Shown here: one piece after another, positions 1 to 12,935 of the stretch | Numbering within the stretch: position 1 is the stretch's first letter | Layout of the letters: every line of letters begins with the position of its first letter | NCBI GenBank assembly: GCA_022577435.1 | Contig: JAKOON010000007.1 | Span: forward strand, 8,997,926 to 9,061,925 | Length of the DNA stretch: 64,000 nucleotides | DNA from: Embiotoca jacksoni | Lineage: Eukaryota > Chordata > Actinopteri > Embiotocidae | Direction: 5' to 3' | Position numbers and translations under genes: made by a program | Notes under the pieces: model-generated | Seen by the model: only the letters and a program-made list of their open reading frames with translations | Databases searched by the model: none | Told to the model about the DNA's origin: nothing

Positions 1-335
1 AAAATTTATACGTACTATCCTCTTAAGAAAAGCAATATTGTTTAATGAATTTGTCTTAATTATGCATGTGTATATATTGTGTATGTCATTTATTAAGAAC
101 ACTTTGAAAAAAATACTTTTTAAACTTTCTGTGAGACTCCCCTTGTTAAATAAATGAATGATAGCACGATGACGTAAGCAAGTGGGCATCTCTTCATCTG
201 GTAATCTATTTTTTAAAATCAGATTTTTTTATTTCAGTCCTAATCTTGTCACTCTGTCCTTTCTTTTTTTCTAAATGGGAGAAAAATAATGAACTTTTTC
301 TGGGGGGAAAGTGATGGCACAGCCTTGTAACATAC

Positions 336-3300
336 CTTCTTGTTAGGTGGTCGGTCTGCATCGTCTGTTCCATCTTCCTCTGCCTGTTCCTCCTCCTCCT
401 CCTCCTCACTGCGTAATCGTGATTTGTAATTGGCTGCAGCAGGCTGTTTTGCACATGTGGAATCAGCTAATGAGGGTGTGGGTGGACCTGTAGTCGCTGG
501 GCCTGGCGCAACACTGGTATCCATGGCAATTAAGTAGGAGTCTATGTCGTCATTCATGAAGTCATCAGGAGGGGGCGGCGGCTGTGTGCGCGCTCTGAGG
601 AGTGGAGAAGTCGTTGGGAGTGTAAGTCAGAAAGAAAGACGACATTAATGAGAATGAGGAACATAAAACAAATGCATCACTGGTCTCTGTCTTTCTACCT
701 TCATGCTGGGTATAACAATGAACCTGAAAGTAAATTCAATCAGAATGCAAAAAAATATAACACATTAAGGTCACTAAACAGACCTCCGACAATGTTGCAT
801 ATTCATCAACTGCTTTCTAGTGAAATTAATTTCTTAACAATTGGCCCTTCTCGAATTGCTCCTCCACTAAGCAGATCCAAAACATAACACTCTCCAGTTG
901 CCCTCAGTTACACTTTGACCCAACGTAAGTTAAATGTTGAAGATTTACTGCGTGTCTCTGAACTGAAGAAGCCGTTGGGTGAACGGCAACGGAGTTTTCT
1001 TTTCATTTTGTGCTGCAATTGGCATTTTCTAAGCTTGACTGACAACATCTGTGCTCATACAGGCAAGAAAAACTCCAGCATGTGGGAGTGTTTTCCCGAC
1101 GGCATTTAAACATTCAGGTTTGTTTGGTTGTTACCCTCTGCTGTTGCTTTTACAGAGGCCGGGATCATCAGAGAGCGTGGCCAGCACAAAGTTCCCCTCC
1201 AGGACACTGTCTGTTACTGAAAGCACCACAGGACTGACACAGACAGACACGTGCACACAAAATGTACATGTCAACACACAGCAGTGAAAGAAAGTGATCG
1301 ATGTATACGATCTGCAGGTGAGTACGCTCACCTGCCTGGCCCATCAAAGTATATGGAAACAGGGAGACCTGTGGACTCTGCAAACACTAACAAACCCTGC
1401 AGGAGAGAAGACAATAAAAGTCAGCGAACCGCAGCATATGTTAGTTGCTGTCACCTCGTCCCCGAAGAAGTTTTCTCACTCTCTGGTCAGCAACCCAAAC
1501 CTCTCATTCCTGACTAATCCTGCTTTTCTCATCTCTCTCTGCGTTAGTCATGTGCCTCACCCGCAACTCCTTCAGGCAGAAGGTGACGCTGCTGTGAGCT
1601 TGGACGGCAAAATGGTCAAACTCGTCTGAAGCCAGACACAGCTCTGTCAGCATGGCCCTGGACTGCTCTGATGGGGAGGAAAAGTAAGAGTTTACAAGAA
1701 AATGTCAACATTAAAAAGTAACTTTATATCATTGTATTCTATTGCTGTTAACTTGCAGAGTTTAATAAGAACCACATTTAGAAAAATATAATACCTCTAT
1801 TACAGTAACATACTGACAGTCAAGTGTACAAACAACTACACCGCTGGGTTCACTTCTATCCTCTTCGCTTTTTTGCATTATTTTGCATGTTATTAATAGA
1901 AACATAATATAAACTTTTTGCCGTAGAAAACTCCTTTAATAAAAACAATGACTCATAAGGTCATTGAGATTAGTAAATATAAATAAAATCCACTCAAGCT
2001 ATGTTTATTCATCTATCTTGTTTGGTCTTCTACTGTGGAAAGGTTTTCCCTTTCTGGTTTTTACTGCTGCATCAACTGAAAACATCTGAAACTTCTGTGT
2101 ATTCTTCTGGTGAACTGCAAGGTGACAAAAGAGACAGTTGTGTCACCTGCTCCGTCCTCCACATGGTTCCTGACCCACATCCGTTCATCACTCACTGACA
2201 CAGTCACTTCTTCCAGAGAGGGAGGGAAGTGCACGACTGTGTCCAACAGCAGCCTTGAGAACAAGGACAGACACGATAAATCTAGAGGTTACAGCTCCAT
2301 TAAAAAACATTTCCCTTTATTTGCAACCTATTTATTATTTTTTTATCTACCTACTGAAAACATCTGTATTCATCTTTAAAAAAAAAAAAAAAGCCCAAAA
2401 TGTTTGGACATCAAGTATAAGGAAAGCCAAGATGGAAAACAAAAGGCAGACAGTCAGTACTCTTTTTATTTTTAGAATAAAGAATGTCGACAGATTTTAC
2501 AGACCTGGGCTGGGCTCTGAATATGTTGGCACAGCTCTCCTTATCAAACACTGCCTGTAAACTTTCACTGTCTTGGAAAGACAGGTTATGTGTCTTCAGG
2601 AGGCCTGTAGAGAAAATCCCAACACACAACCCTTTAGATTAAACAAGCAAATAGAATACAATGTAGTGAATGCACAGCATGCTACAAAGATTAAAGAATG
2701 TGTCAAAGGAAATGAGATGTAAGATTGAAATCATCCATGTAAAGCATTGTGAATCCTCTGAGCAGGAAGTGAAGCACTAATACCGTGTTTGCAGTGCAGG
2801 GTGAAGGTGAGACGGTTCTTCTGTTCATCTAGCTCGATGTGACACTTTTCCACTGTCTTATCCAAAGATGCCAGAGATCTGAACACAGACTGCACACTCT
2901 GACAAGTACAAGAATATCAGAAGGAGGAAAAACATAAATATACAAAGAAGAAAGGACCAATGTAAATAAGCACTGAAATATTCTGGCAGCTGTCATGAAA
3001 TCAACATTTTAGTCATATTAAAAGGACATTTTAGACATGTGCAGCTCACAATAATCAATACAACTATAAGGTTCCACTGTAAAAAACAATTTATGTGACA
3101 GTACAACTGCTGATTAACATGTTTTACTCTGTGAAATTACTGTCATGTATGACTATTAAAACAAGGAAGTTCAGAGGTTTTGCACAATTTTCACACTGAT
3201 AGCTACAAACTCACAGTCAACATGACAGGAAAGAGTATTTGAAGATGACTAGAGTGAGGAGACTTTGCCGCTCATAATCTCTAAATCCTTAAATGAAATC

Positions 3301-3996
3301 AGTGATTCCCAACCGTGGATACCTAAGGGAGGTACCAGTGCTGAAGTTGCCAGGGAGCATGTGGATAATCTCGGCTAATGTGGAAAAATACCCTGAAAAT
3401 AGGATTAAAAGTTGATGTGATGGTGATCTTTAGTGTATGTTCTGTCACAATAACAAGATAAACTATCAGCTACATTATGCCAAGTGCATAAAACATGCTT
3501 CCCACCAACTTGAATAAGTTATAACACCCTAACAATGCACGCTGAAAGAGAGTTTATGAAAACGTATGAGGTTGTGGGGGGAAAGGTAAAAAAGAATGGC
3601 AAGAAGGAATGATTAATAGTTGAAACATTCAGCACTGCCTTTTTAAGTGGATGCATGTAAACAAAAGTTAAAAAAAAAAGTTGAAACATGGACAGCTGCA
3701 GATTCATGATGACTGTAGTAATATTAAAGGAAAAGCATTGATGTAGGACTACTTGAAATCATCTCGCAGGGTTTTGGGCTGCATCCCATTTTCTAAATGA
3801 TTACAGGATATGAAAGTGTACTTAATATGCTTTGAAGCATGGTAGCAACATCTCTTTCTGTCACACCTTTATAGCCATCTTGCAGCGAAAGTTGTGCCCA
3901 CTGGGAATGGAGTACCTGCACATGAAAACAGGAGAGAAAGCTGCATTAAAATTGCTGGAAATGACACACAAAAGTGTGATGTTCACTAACCCACTT

Positions 3997-4051
<55 letters not shown>

Positions 4052-4373
4052 CTGCACCTGCTGAAGAAGAGCGGTGCGAACAGGAAGCAAGCATAAGCCG
4101 ACCGAGAGGAGTTAACAGACCGCAGGGCCAGCTACAAGAGAGAGAGAGAGAGAGAACAGAATTAGTATTATTTACTCCGCAAAGTGTTCACTAACAGGAA
4201 GCCACATGCCTGTATGCATGTTGGTGTATGAGACGGTGTCAGAGCAGCTCACCCCATCCTCCTGAGGCTCTACGTACAGCTCGTCACCGATCCTGGACAG
4301 AGAGTGGACGGCTTTGGCCAACACTGGACGGTACACACACACACACACACACAGACACACACACACACACACA

Positions 4374-4413
<40 letters not shown>

Positions 4414-4417
4414 GACA

Positions 4418-4458
<41 letters not shown>

Positions 4459-4608
4459 ACACACACACACACACACTACATTACATATCATAATCATGAA
4501 CATAGGTGTATTATTGTCACACGTTTTTTATTCTAGCCAAAGACAGGGTTTAAGAAGCAGGAGATGTCTGCTACCTTTCACGTTTCCTCCCGTCACGACA
4601 GACTGCAT
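336..4608 (-). CDS. rad9a: Rad9a, checkpoint clamp (9-1-1) subunit, 3' end outside the window
   Basis: RAD9A forms the PCNA-like 9-1-1 ring with HUS1 and RAD1, which is loaded at damaged DNA and recruits TopBP1/ATR signalling in the nucleus. Eleven exons join in frame (353 codons): 4608-4575, 4323-4253, 4131-4058, 3915-3867, 2898-2784, 2604-2505, 2253-2147, 1667-1561, 1396-1332, 1233-1154, 592-336. The product begins MQSVVTGGNVKVLAKAVHSL and continues with recognisable family blocks: FLFAPLFF, SVFRSLASLDKTVEKCHIEL, KTHNLSFQDSESLQAVFD, GLLVFAEST, VTDSVLEGNFVLATLSDD and NDDIDSYLIAMDTS. These match the two clamp lobes and the start of the disordered tail, here with a run of seven glutamates. The phosphorylated extreme C-terminus lies beyond base 1, after the donor at 335. 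For the last exon the acceptor ending at 593 is used because the AG two bases upstream would create a stop. Long (TG)n tracts abut exons 2 and 3. The A paralogue is preferred over rad9b by the NDDIDSY tail. Identity is secure; single-base boundaries are inferred. Confidence 0.93.
3999..4049. repeat. (AC)n microsatellite at the rad9a exon 3 donor
   Basis: About 25 CA units. In the rad9a sense direction this is a (TG)n tract beginning within ten bases of the exon 3 splice donor at 4057. Confidence 0.95.
4332..4476. repeat. Compound (AC)n/(AGAC)n tract at the rad9a exon 2 acceptor
   Basis: About 145 bp of CA repeats interrupted by AGAC units. In sense orientation it is a TG/TC-rich tract ending about seven bases before the exon 2 acceptor at 4324-4325, so it replaces the usual polypyrimidine tract. 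Confidence 0.95.
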
Positions 4609-6226
4609 TTCTGAAAAACTTAAAACTTTTCCGTTAAGTTAACAAACAAGGCTAAAAGTTAGCCAAAACTAGCGACTGCACAGCACCAAGAATAGCGCCA
4701 GTGGAATTTTAATGGGTTGAACGCCGACCATAAATCCTCCAGCCGAAATCATACTCCGTTCAAATACAGCTGTATTTTTAAATCTCGTTTTCTATTACAG
4801 CTTGACTGAGCACAGTCTCTTTCATCGGCGTTAGCGTTATTTACGCCGCCATTACCTGCCTCCTCAATGTGGGCCAATCAGAAAGGCAGTAACTCAAAGG
4901 GGCGTGGGCTTGACCGAGCGCATGCGCATTGAGCTTCTAAATAAACAAAAAATATTTTATCAATAAAATGCGGTTATTTTTTTTACAATCAGCTTCGTTC
5001 TACGTACATAAATTTGAATATTAGAACATGATTAATCTGAAATGGTTATAAAGGAAAAAAGAAAATACATTTGTTAATGATTATTAAAAAAAAAACGTAT
5101 CAATTTCAATCAATGTTATGTTGATGAATATTTATTTATTTTCATGTCAGTTTTGGAAAGTAATCAACTGCATCTACTCAAAAGCAGTATTGTTCTTAAT
5201 CCTTGCTTAATTTTGTGGTGTGTGTAACCCTTGCCAAACATTGCTGTAGATGTTAAGCGTATGTAACAGTAATATTCAAAAAAGTAGTCATGCTTCAAAA
5301 CACTGTCATGTTAGTGAAATCTACTTTGGTCATACTTTATTCCTACAACAACAGCAAAGACCAAAAAAATTACAACACAGTTCAGAGAGTTTATATAAAT
5401 AGGATTGTACCAAAGATCATTGCAGCTATTTTATTTCTTTCATTCTGAAGATGCACAAATAGCAGCTGCTCTCAAAAACGCCCTGTAATTACCAGTTATG
5501 GGTCACAGTGGGGAGAAGTGAGTGAAGGAGCCAAAGAGAGAAAAAGGAAGGAAGGGAGGGCAAATATAAAGAGAGAGAGCGAGTCACTGTCAATGCACAA
5601 TTATCTCACCTCACTGGTCTTTCTTGTTGGTCTCCCTCAGTGCGTAAGATCTGAGGAACGCTGCTGCTGTGCTCCAATCAACGGCTGCTGGAGAAGACGT
5701 GTGGCATTGGGTCTTGAAACCATGGGCATTTAGTGAAAGAGAGAGACTTTTAAAGGACGCAAGAAGACAAAAGTCAGGATCTGTCTTGTGAATGGAACTT
5801 TGTGCCAAAACAACAGAAAAAGGAGAAAGATTTCTGCTGCAGTTTTTGAAGATCATGAAGGTGTGGAGACAGCATGACGGCAAGAAGCAGCAAGCTCAGA
5901 GAAAAAGAAGAATTTCTGACAGAGGAAGTTAAATTTTAAAAGTCGATCTGTCTGGATATTTGCTTTTGGAATGATGGACAAATATTGGAATAATCACAGA
6001 GGAGGAAAGCAGCCATCATAGAGGTCTTCTTAACCAAAGTCGGACAGAGGGGTGACATGATTTACATTCACGTAACTTCTTCTGTCATGGTCTCCAGTTT
6101 ATTTTTAAAGCAACACAAAAGATCACTGTGTGGAATCCATCCCTGTTTAGAAGGACTTACTGTAGTGTTCACATGTTTTTCTGTGACTTCTGGATTTCTT
6201 TGATACGTAGCAGTTTTTGTTCCTAG
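4609..6226. other. Intergenic spacer, rad9a to unknown gene (divergent)
   Basis: Holds the rad9a promoter motifs and the presumed leader of the plus-strand gene that starts at 6227. A pyrimidine-rich stretch ending in TAG directly precedes the ATG at 6227, so that ATG probably opens an internal exon and a leader exon lies somewhere in 5490-6200. I cannot place that exon. No convincing ORF is present. Confidence 0.5.
4870..4930 (-). promoter_or_regulatory. rad9a core promoter motifs (CCAAT box, GC box, NRF1 site)
   Basis: About 265-320 bp upstream of the rad9a start codon lie a CCAAT box (4874-4878), a GC/KLF-type box (4899-4908) and a perfect NRF1 palindrome GCGCATGCGC (4918-4927). This set is typical of TATA-less housekeeping promoters. 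No transcription start can be fixed from sequence alone. The same cluster could also serve the divergent gene starting at 6227. Confidence 0.5.
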
Positions 6227-9200
6227 ATGTCTCAGTCACACAATCCATCAGACACTCAGGGTTTGCTGCAGTCCATGCTGCAGAGACTGAAGCTTCAGCC
6301 GGGAACAGAGGGCCTGCACACACCTGTACCCATCACTGCTGCTTCCACATGGGGGCATGATGGTGAGAGAGGAGCATCCAACCTCCAGAAAGTAAACAAC
6401 AGTCCTGTTAAGGACTTTGGGTTTAGTACTAATGGTATCCCCTCGAAAAAGTTTTGGATCTCTGCTGTGGACAGTAACTTTGGCTTCGAGGGCGGTGAAA
6501 TACAGCAACCAGGACAAGGATGTGAAGTGGAAAGAGGTCTCACTTCCTTCTCCCAGAAAGACAACATTGATGGTGTCCCGGGTGAGACCAGGGTGTTGGG
6601 ACAGGCCAAATGGCCAGCGATCACCCCAACAGGAACTAGGCAGCTGTTTCTTTCTAAATCACTCAAGGATGCTGATATCACTTCCTCTGAGAGGACTGAT
6701 GGGGACCGGGTGAGTTTTGGCAGTTCAGCAATAACAAAACCCTTCCTTCCTAATACAGTCGGTGGGTCAAGCATGGGACTAATTCAGAACCAGGACCAGG
6801 GTTTTACAGACAAACCCTATGTGTGGTCCTTGAAGAGCACAAATATCGACGCAGGAGGTCACGAGAATAATGGGTTGAATATGGAAAATGGAGGACTGGG
6901 AGTTTTGGCACAAAGTAAAGATGTGCAGATTGTCTCAAGCAGCAGTAGCTCAAGAAGAAACCATCGATCATCTGAGAATAAAACGAGAAGATGGACACAG
7001 AGGATTAAGGAGAGATGGAAGGACAGACCAGGGAATTTTGGCAAAAAGGGAAAAGAAGAAGGAGGGACAGCAGCGCAAAAGAGTGAGCAAGGAACTGAAG
7101 TGAGTCGTGTGCTTTGATTTTACTTGTTTTCTCATTGACAAAATAAAAAAAAAAATACATCTTGAAGTGAAATTGTAACTTGTTTATTCCACAGATTTCA
7201 CCCCTGAACCAGGTATTAACAGCAGAAAATATGATCAACGCACCAACTAAGGATGGAGAGAGGATCCTCTATTCACTGGACAGCAGTGATCTCAGTAACA
7301 CGCTTCCTGCACACACAGAGAGTAGCACCACTGACGGGCACACAAGGTAACCAACTGAAAAATTTTCTGAAAGATTTAAAAAAATATTTCCAAACCAGAA
7401 CTTTAGTTAGCATGACGCCGGCTAAAAGTTCTCACAGTTAGGTTTTGTTTATTCGTCTCTGGTTCCTAAAACAGCAGCAGTGAGATATGTGAGTTTAGTT
7501 TGGGTTGACATTTTTTCAGTCTGATGTGCGTCTCTGGTCTGATGTTCCAAACACACCCCTGTCACTCACAGCAATTGTCATCAACCGTCTGCAGACAAAC
7601 TTTAATATTTTAAGACGTACCATGAGATTTTTACAACATGCCAAACAAGGATACAACATCCATTGGTGGATGAAGTATTCGGATTCCTAAGCACCAACAC
7701 AGCAACGTAAAAATACTCCGTTACAAGTAAAAGTTCTGCATGAAAAATACAACTTAAGTAAATGTACATTCACAGCAAAATGTAGTTAAAGTATTAAAGT
7801 AAGAGTACTGGTTATATCCTTTTGGCTGATATATTGTTAAATATGATATCATTAGATTATTAACACTGAGACATCAGTGTGTAAACAGCATGTTACTTTT
7901 GTAGCTGCTGCAGGTGGAGCTAGTTTTAACTACATTATATAACAGTTTTATATCAAGATACAGCAGATAAATATGAGGGCGCATCGGATGATTACTAGGT
8001 GAGGAAAAAGAAAAAACTAAGTTCTGATCAACAAATCCATTTTCAGCTTTGGACTTTTTCTCTAATCTTTGATTTATAGTGAGCTATTGGATCATTCGAA
8101 CATTTATTGAATCAAAAATAAGTTCAGAGGAAAAAAAAAAAAAAAATCATAATTTGTTGGAGCTGTTAACAACTAATACACATCTGAAATGAGACCATGA
8201 CTACACACTGATTTTTGTAAATGTCAGAAGACAAAAAGTTTGAAAACCACTGGTTTAATCTTAAATAATGTGTTGTATTTTAAAAGCTTGTTATATTATA
8301 TATTGTGTCAAATCCTTATCTGAAAAGTAATTAAATCTGAGAGGATGTATAAAGTAGCATCAATTGGAAGTAAGTACAGTATATAAGTAAATGTACTCAG
8401 TTACCTCCCACCACTGACAACATTAAACACTGACATCTACATACGCACATATTCAGTGATACTAACCTGTAAAGGATGACTCTTTTCTCAGAGATTAACA
8501 AATAAAGTGGGTGTTATTCTATATTTTTCTTAACAGTCTACAAATCACTTTAAAAGACCAAAACCAACAATGTGAGTCCATCTCACCTGTTTCCATGACA
8601 CTCAGCCCAAAGCACGTTTGTTCCTACCAAAGACATAAATAGACAAAAATAAGTCACACATTTATATTTACAATTTTAAAGGCTCCATAACTACAACAGA
8701 GCACGTGTAGCCACACCGGGTTTGTCTGCACTTGCCATTGGGAAGATTGGGAAGTAGCTAGTTTATAAAAATAAAAATTATGAATTGCAAAAACATCAAT
8801 CAAACAAATATCAGTATATTTGTGTTTAAAATTTAAATAAAAAACACAAATTGGATTAAAAAATGGTCATTACAATCAACAACAGCCTGACTGCAGAGGA
8901 CATTTCTCCTGTCAAACTGGGTTAGCTGTAACACCTGAACGCTGCATGCTGGGAAAGAGACAGTATAAGAGCAAGTTATAATGCAAGTAGAGAATCTTTT
9001 TTTTTTTTTTTTTTTTAAAGACTAGAAAAATGACTGAACAGTTGTTGCAGTATGAATGTAAACTTGACCAATTATATATATTTTTTTAAATAACAAAAAA
9101 AAAAAAAATCCAAGTACTGTATACTTTTCAAAAATACTGAAACACATGATGGCAGGTTTCCACAAAGGGGTACATCTCATCTGATTGGGCTGCTAGGATA

Positions 9201-11638
9201 CATTTAAAGAGGCTGTATGGCACCAGGACAGTGTGTGAGGGATTGAGTAAACTACATGTTTAACATAATGAATGAACATGTAACCCTCTGTGATGGTGCA
9301 GCCCACTGATGTGTCTGTAATATTTTTAGATGACAATGGAGTTCTATGGCACGGAGGAATGAGCTGTATCAGGTTATACAGACAATTATTGTTAGTAGGA
9401 TCAACATATTTCTGGTTTTGGTCATTACATGTGTTTTGTTTACAATAGGGAAAATCATCACACTTAATCTTATCTGAGTGAATCTTGTGATTAGAGGTGA
9501 TATAGATACAGTTGAGTTCCTGATTTTGGTGCTCAGGTGATCACTTCTTTGCAGTGAATTTTTGAGTTTACGAAACATTTTGTCCTGTTTCAGGTCTACC
9601 AGTAACTTTGACCTTGGCCTCGGGTCGTTCAGCCTACTGGAGGAGATTGTTAAGGGTCAAGAGTGGGCCAAGTTCCTAAACCCCAACCTTTCAACCAACT
9701 CAGCAAATCAGAGACCGTCAGGGGAGCCGCTGATTCAACCTAAAATCCAACCAAATCCTCACGATAGTACTCAATCATCTGGGATTTTGAAAGAGCTCGG
9801 AGGTGGGCGCTCCCAGTGGAGCTTTAGAACAGAGTCATCACCTGCTACAGTCTTCAGCGTGGCACAGATATCACCTGATGCTTCCCTGCCTGTCAGCATG
9901 GACGTCTCGGAAGGAAAACAACAAGAGTGTGTTCACAGAGGGGCTTACAATCCAGAACCAATGGAAGATGGTCAAAACCAATCAGGCATGCAGACTGGAG
10001 AGAGCAGACTGGGACAGCAGCTGAGACCGCCATCATTTGTAGAGGTGAAACATTTACGACTGTTATTTAACAGGAATGAACTCATGTTCCTCCACTTGAT
10101 ATTTAAAAAAATATTTTGCTGTATTATCAGTGTGAAAACATTTTGTTTATACCTTTATCTGTTTTCATCTGCAGCCTGCAGATAATCAGCACAACTCAGC
10201 ACAGAGGGGCAAAGTGCAGCTCAACAGAAAGAGACAGCATCAGGCAGCAGAGAGGCTTCTCTCTGAGAAAATAAGAGATGGAGAAGAGGCGAACAGAGGT
10301 CAGAACAACCTAATACATAATCACAATAATACAATAGTTTCTGCACTTATTTTAACAATGCTGCCACCTAAATTTCCCCTCCATTAATCAATCAAAGATA
10401 TTTCTTGTGCAGTTGACCAAGGGGATTACTGTCAGTTGTAGCAGTTGTTTTTTTCAGGGATGGGAAACTCAGTTCTCCCTTCTGTCTCTATTTTGCAGAG
10501 GGGTCCATATCTTCCCCGAGTCGAACCAGCAGCCATGTGATGGCTGAATCAGGGGAGTCTCAACATGATAACGTCATACCGTTATACATCCTGAACTCAC
10601 ATCCTACCCCTCTGTCTCCAACCTCTTCTAATGATTTTTCTCCCGCACCCCGGGGTGTCCTCAAACACTTCCCATCCCGGGATTCAGAGTCCTCAATGGA
10701 AACAGTCACAAAAAGGGTAAGATACTGTGTATCACAGCGCCCCCTTGTGCTAAAAAGAAAAGTCATCAAATCACAAGCTGATTCTAAGCAGGGTTTCAGT
10801 ATGTTTTCACAAAAGAAAAGTATACAAAAATTATCATTGTGTGGATATAAAAACTCTGAACTGCACGAGGCATTGGTGGTGAAAAGATAGATACCTTAGA
10901 AGATACCTTAGAAAACAAAAATAACCACTTTTTCTACCAGAAGTATACTACCAATAACAAAAGAGAGAAACATGCAGTTTGATTGTTTTATATTGAACAT
11001 GTATTGCATAGAAAATAGTATGTTGATTGCATTTTAACTACACAAATCAGTTTAGTATGAAGGTAAGTACTTACCAAATGCAGTTAATATTTACTGTGCT
11101 GTTGTATGGAACTGGGACGTGTCTTATGTTGCAGCTTGATGGACTAGAGATCATAAGTTTTGTTCAAAAATAAGATAATTTAAACAAAATAGATTATTTA
11201 CGTCACCACAGTAAATGGAAACCCATTCTGAAAAAAAAGGATAAATATTGACCTTTGGAATGGATTAGGAAATTATTCAGAAAGTGACGTACACTAAATT
11301 CAACACTTAGGAATGATGACAGTCAGAATGACCTTTGACCTACCCAGTCATTTTCTGTTCATCTTTCCTCTTTGTTTCATTCTCTGAATCAGAGGCGAGT
11401 TGAGGAGAACCGCCGGGTCCATTTTTCGGAGGAGTTGGTGACTGTAGTATCTTCGGACCTGGATCTGCATGCCATGGACTCGGAGGAGGATTCAGGACCA
11501 GGGGAGGACTCTCTGTCAGAGCGGGAGTGTGAGGTGGAGCAGGCAGTGATCGAAGAGGTGGCACCAGCCCGGCGGCCTGCTCTCCCTGCCTGGATAATGG
11601 CCCTGAAGAGGAGGAATCCAGGGAGGAAGCACAGATAG
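6227..11638 (+). CDS. Unrecognised six-exon protein with a PP1-docking-like RVHF motif
   Basis: Six exons join without a frame break into about 687 codons: 6227-7099, 7195-7346, 9594-10044, 10175-10298, 10499-10716, 11393-11638; the stop is TAG. I do not recognise the family. The N-terminus has a short predicted helix (GLLQSMLQRLKLQPG). Residues 1-240 are Ser/Gly-rich and look disordered. A basic Trp-containing patch (TRRWTQRIKERWKDRPG) follows near residues 253-269. Exon 3 opens with a compact hydrophobic block, FDLGLGSFSLLEEIVKGQEW (about 346-365). The last exon carries RRVHFSEEL, with R614-V615-H616-F617 fitting the RVxF protein-phosphatase-1 docking consensus, then an acidic stretch and a final LPAWIMALKRR motif. 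No signal peptide or membrane segment is seen. The phase-compatible boundaries and long open exon 1 argue for a real gene. The start may lie further upstream, because an acceptor-like TTTTTGTTCCTAG directly precedes the ATG. The PP1 link is inference. Confidence 0.75.
7663..8417. repeat. Dispersed teleost repeat in intron 2 of the unknown gene
   Basis: A stretch of about 750 bp with phrases such as AAAATACTCCGTTACAAGTA and AAAGTAGCATCAATTGGAAG, bounded by imperfect inverted ends (TTGGTGGATGAAGTA and TTACCTCCCACCACTG). From memory this resembles an abundant non-autonomous dispersed repeat of percomorph fish. A diverged piece of the same family is seen near 44630-44860. Confidence 0.55.
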
Positions 11639-12654
11639 TGACTGTAAAACTAATGACTGTTCAGTCTCACTGACTTGTCTTTCTTAAAGTAAAGAATAAT
11701 CCCTCTAATGTGGGTGAGATGATTCCGTCCTCTGGTTTTTAAACTGTTTTTTTTTTTTTTTTTTTTTTTAAAGTAACAGTGTTGTGTAAAATCAGACCAG
11801 CAGTGAAAAGCCTGAAATCACACAGATTACATCCTCACTTTTAATTTCTCCTCTGAAAGATCAGATTTTTAGACTTAGAAGACAACTAAATACCATGTTA
11901 CCATAAATCCTGTCTTCAGTGCACACAGCAAGCTTCCTGAGCAGATTTCTTTCCGGACACTTAAAGCACTGCCGTGTGTCTTACTGCTCCTCATCCCACT
12001 CCAGACGCTGTTTTGTTGAGCAGCAGTTGTTTAAGGAGTTTAAACTGATGTGTTAGGCTTTTTCAGCTGCATTTGAGGTTCAAACTGAGGTCTACGATGT
12101 TCAGACTTTCCTCTCTGTGTGACGACGGGATCATGTGCTGCTGTGACACAACAGCTGCAAGTGATGCAGGGGTTTAGTCAATGCTTGTGTAAATATTGTT
12201 CCATCATCTTTTACAGCTTTTATTGGACATATTGTGTGTCCTCCTCCTCCTCGGTCTCACACTGGGCAGCAGCAGACCACTATGTGGTCTGGTGTCTGTG
12301 TCACTGATTCGCTCCCCAATATCCTGTCTCTTGGTAATGGCTCCCTGTCCAGCCATCGTCAAAATTATCCCCAGAGGAGGAGAAGTTATGCGAGTTGGCG
12401 CTGAAGTAGTGGTTGAAGGCAATCAGCAGTTTCTGATTGATTGCTTCAGCTCAGCCATTTTCTTGATGGGGTCAGAGAGAAGCTGAGTTTCTTCATCTAA
12501 AGTTTATTTTTACTCTAAAACCTCATTATCATCCTCATAGCTCACATCAGTTATAGAACAGCACCCTGTGAAACTATGATCAGCCTCTGTGAAACTTTTA
12601 TTGTGGATGCAGTTGTGTTTTGAGTGAGCATGTTCAAGGTAAACAGAAATATTA

Positions 12655-12935
12655 AAGGAATAGTTTGGCAATTTAGGAAACGTGCTTCTTGCTTTCTTTC
12701 GATGAGTTAGATGTGAAGAATTATTCCACTGTATTTTTTAATCACGCCTGTGCGGTCAAAGTTCCACTTTAGCCCCCTCAGTTTTTGAATGGATTAAACA
12801 AATGAGGTATATAATGTTAATTAGTGAACTTAAGACATGCTAGTAGGTCAATTTTGTTACCTCTGTACGAAACCAAGCTAGCTGTTCCCCCCCGGTTTCC
12901 TTTGTGCTAAGCAAAGCTAGCCTGCCTCATATTTA
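12655..12935 (+). repeat. Dispersed repeat, copy 1 (GGAATAGTTTGG... family)
   Basis: Begins AGGAATAGTTTGGCAATTTA and later includes AGCTAGCTG and GCAAAGCTAGCC. Shorter relatives lie at about 15200-15310 and 56636-56860 in the same orientation. I recognise the pattern as a common old interspersed repeat of percomorph fish, without being able to name a transposon class. Confidence 0.5.

Noticed and set aside
4172..4642. Several ORFs of 60-112 codons encoding alternating Thr-His or Cys-Val, also at 13467-13976, 46341-46726, 50275-50739, 51890-52183 and 56312-56640
   Set aside because: They are translations of CA/GT microsatellites and have no gene support.
6248..6774. Minus-strand ORFs of 89 and 159 codons
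   Set aside because: They are the antisense shadow of exon 1 of the plus-strand gene, which joins in phase to five further exons.
12119..12486. ORFs with a hydrophobic Leu/Ile-rich start (MFHHLLQLLLDILCVLLLLG)
   Set aside because: Lies in 3' UTR/spacer sequence, with no splice context, family motif or conserved block; likely chance.
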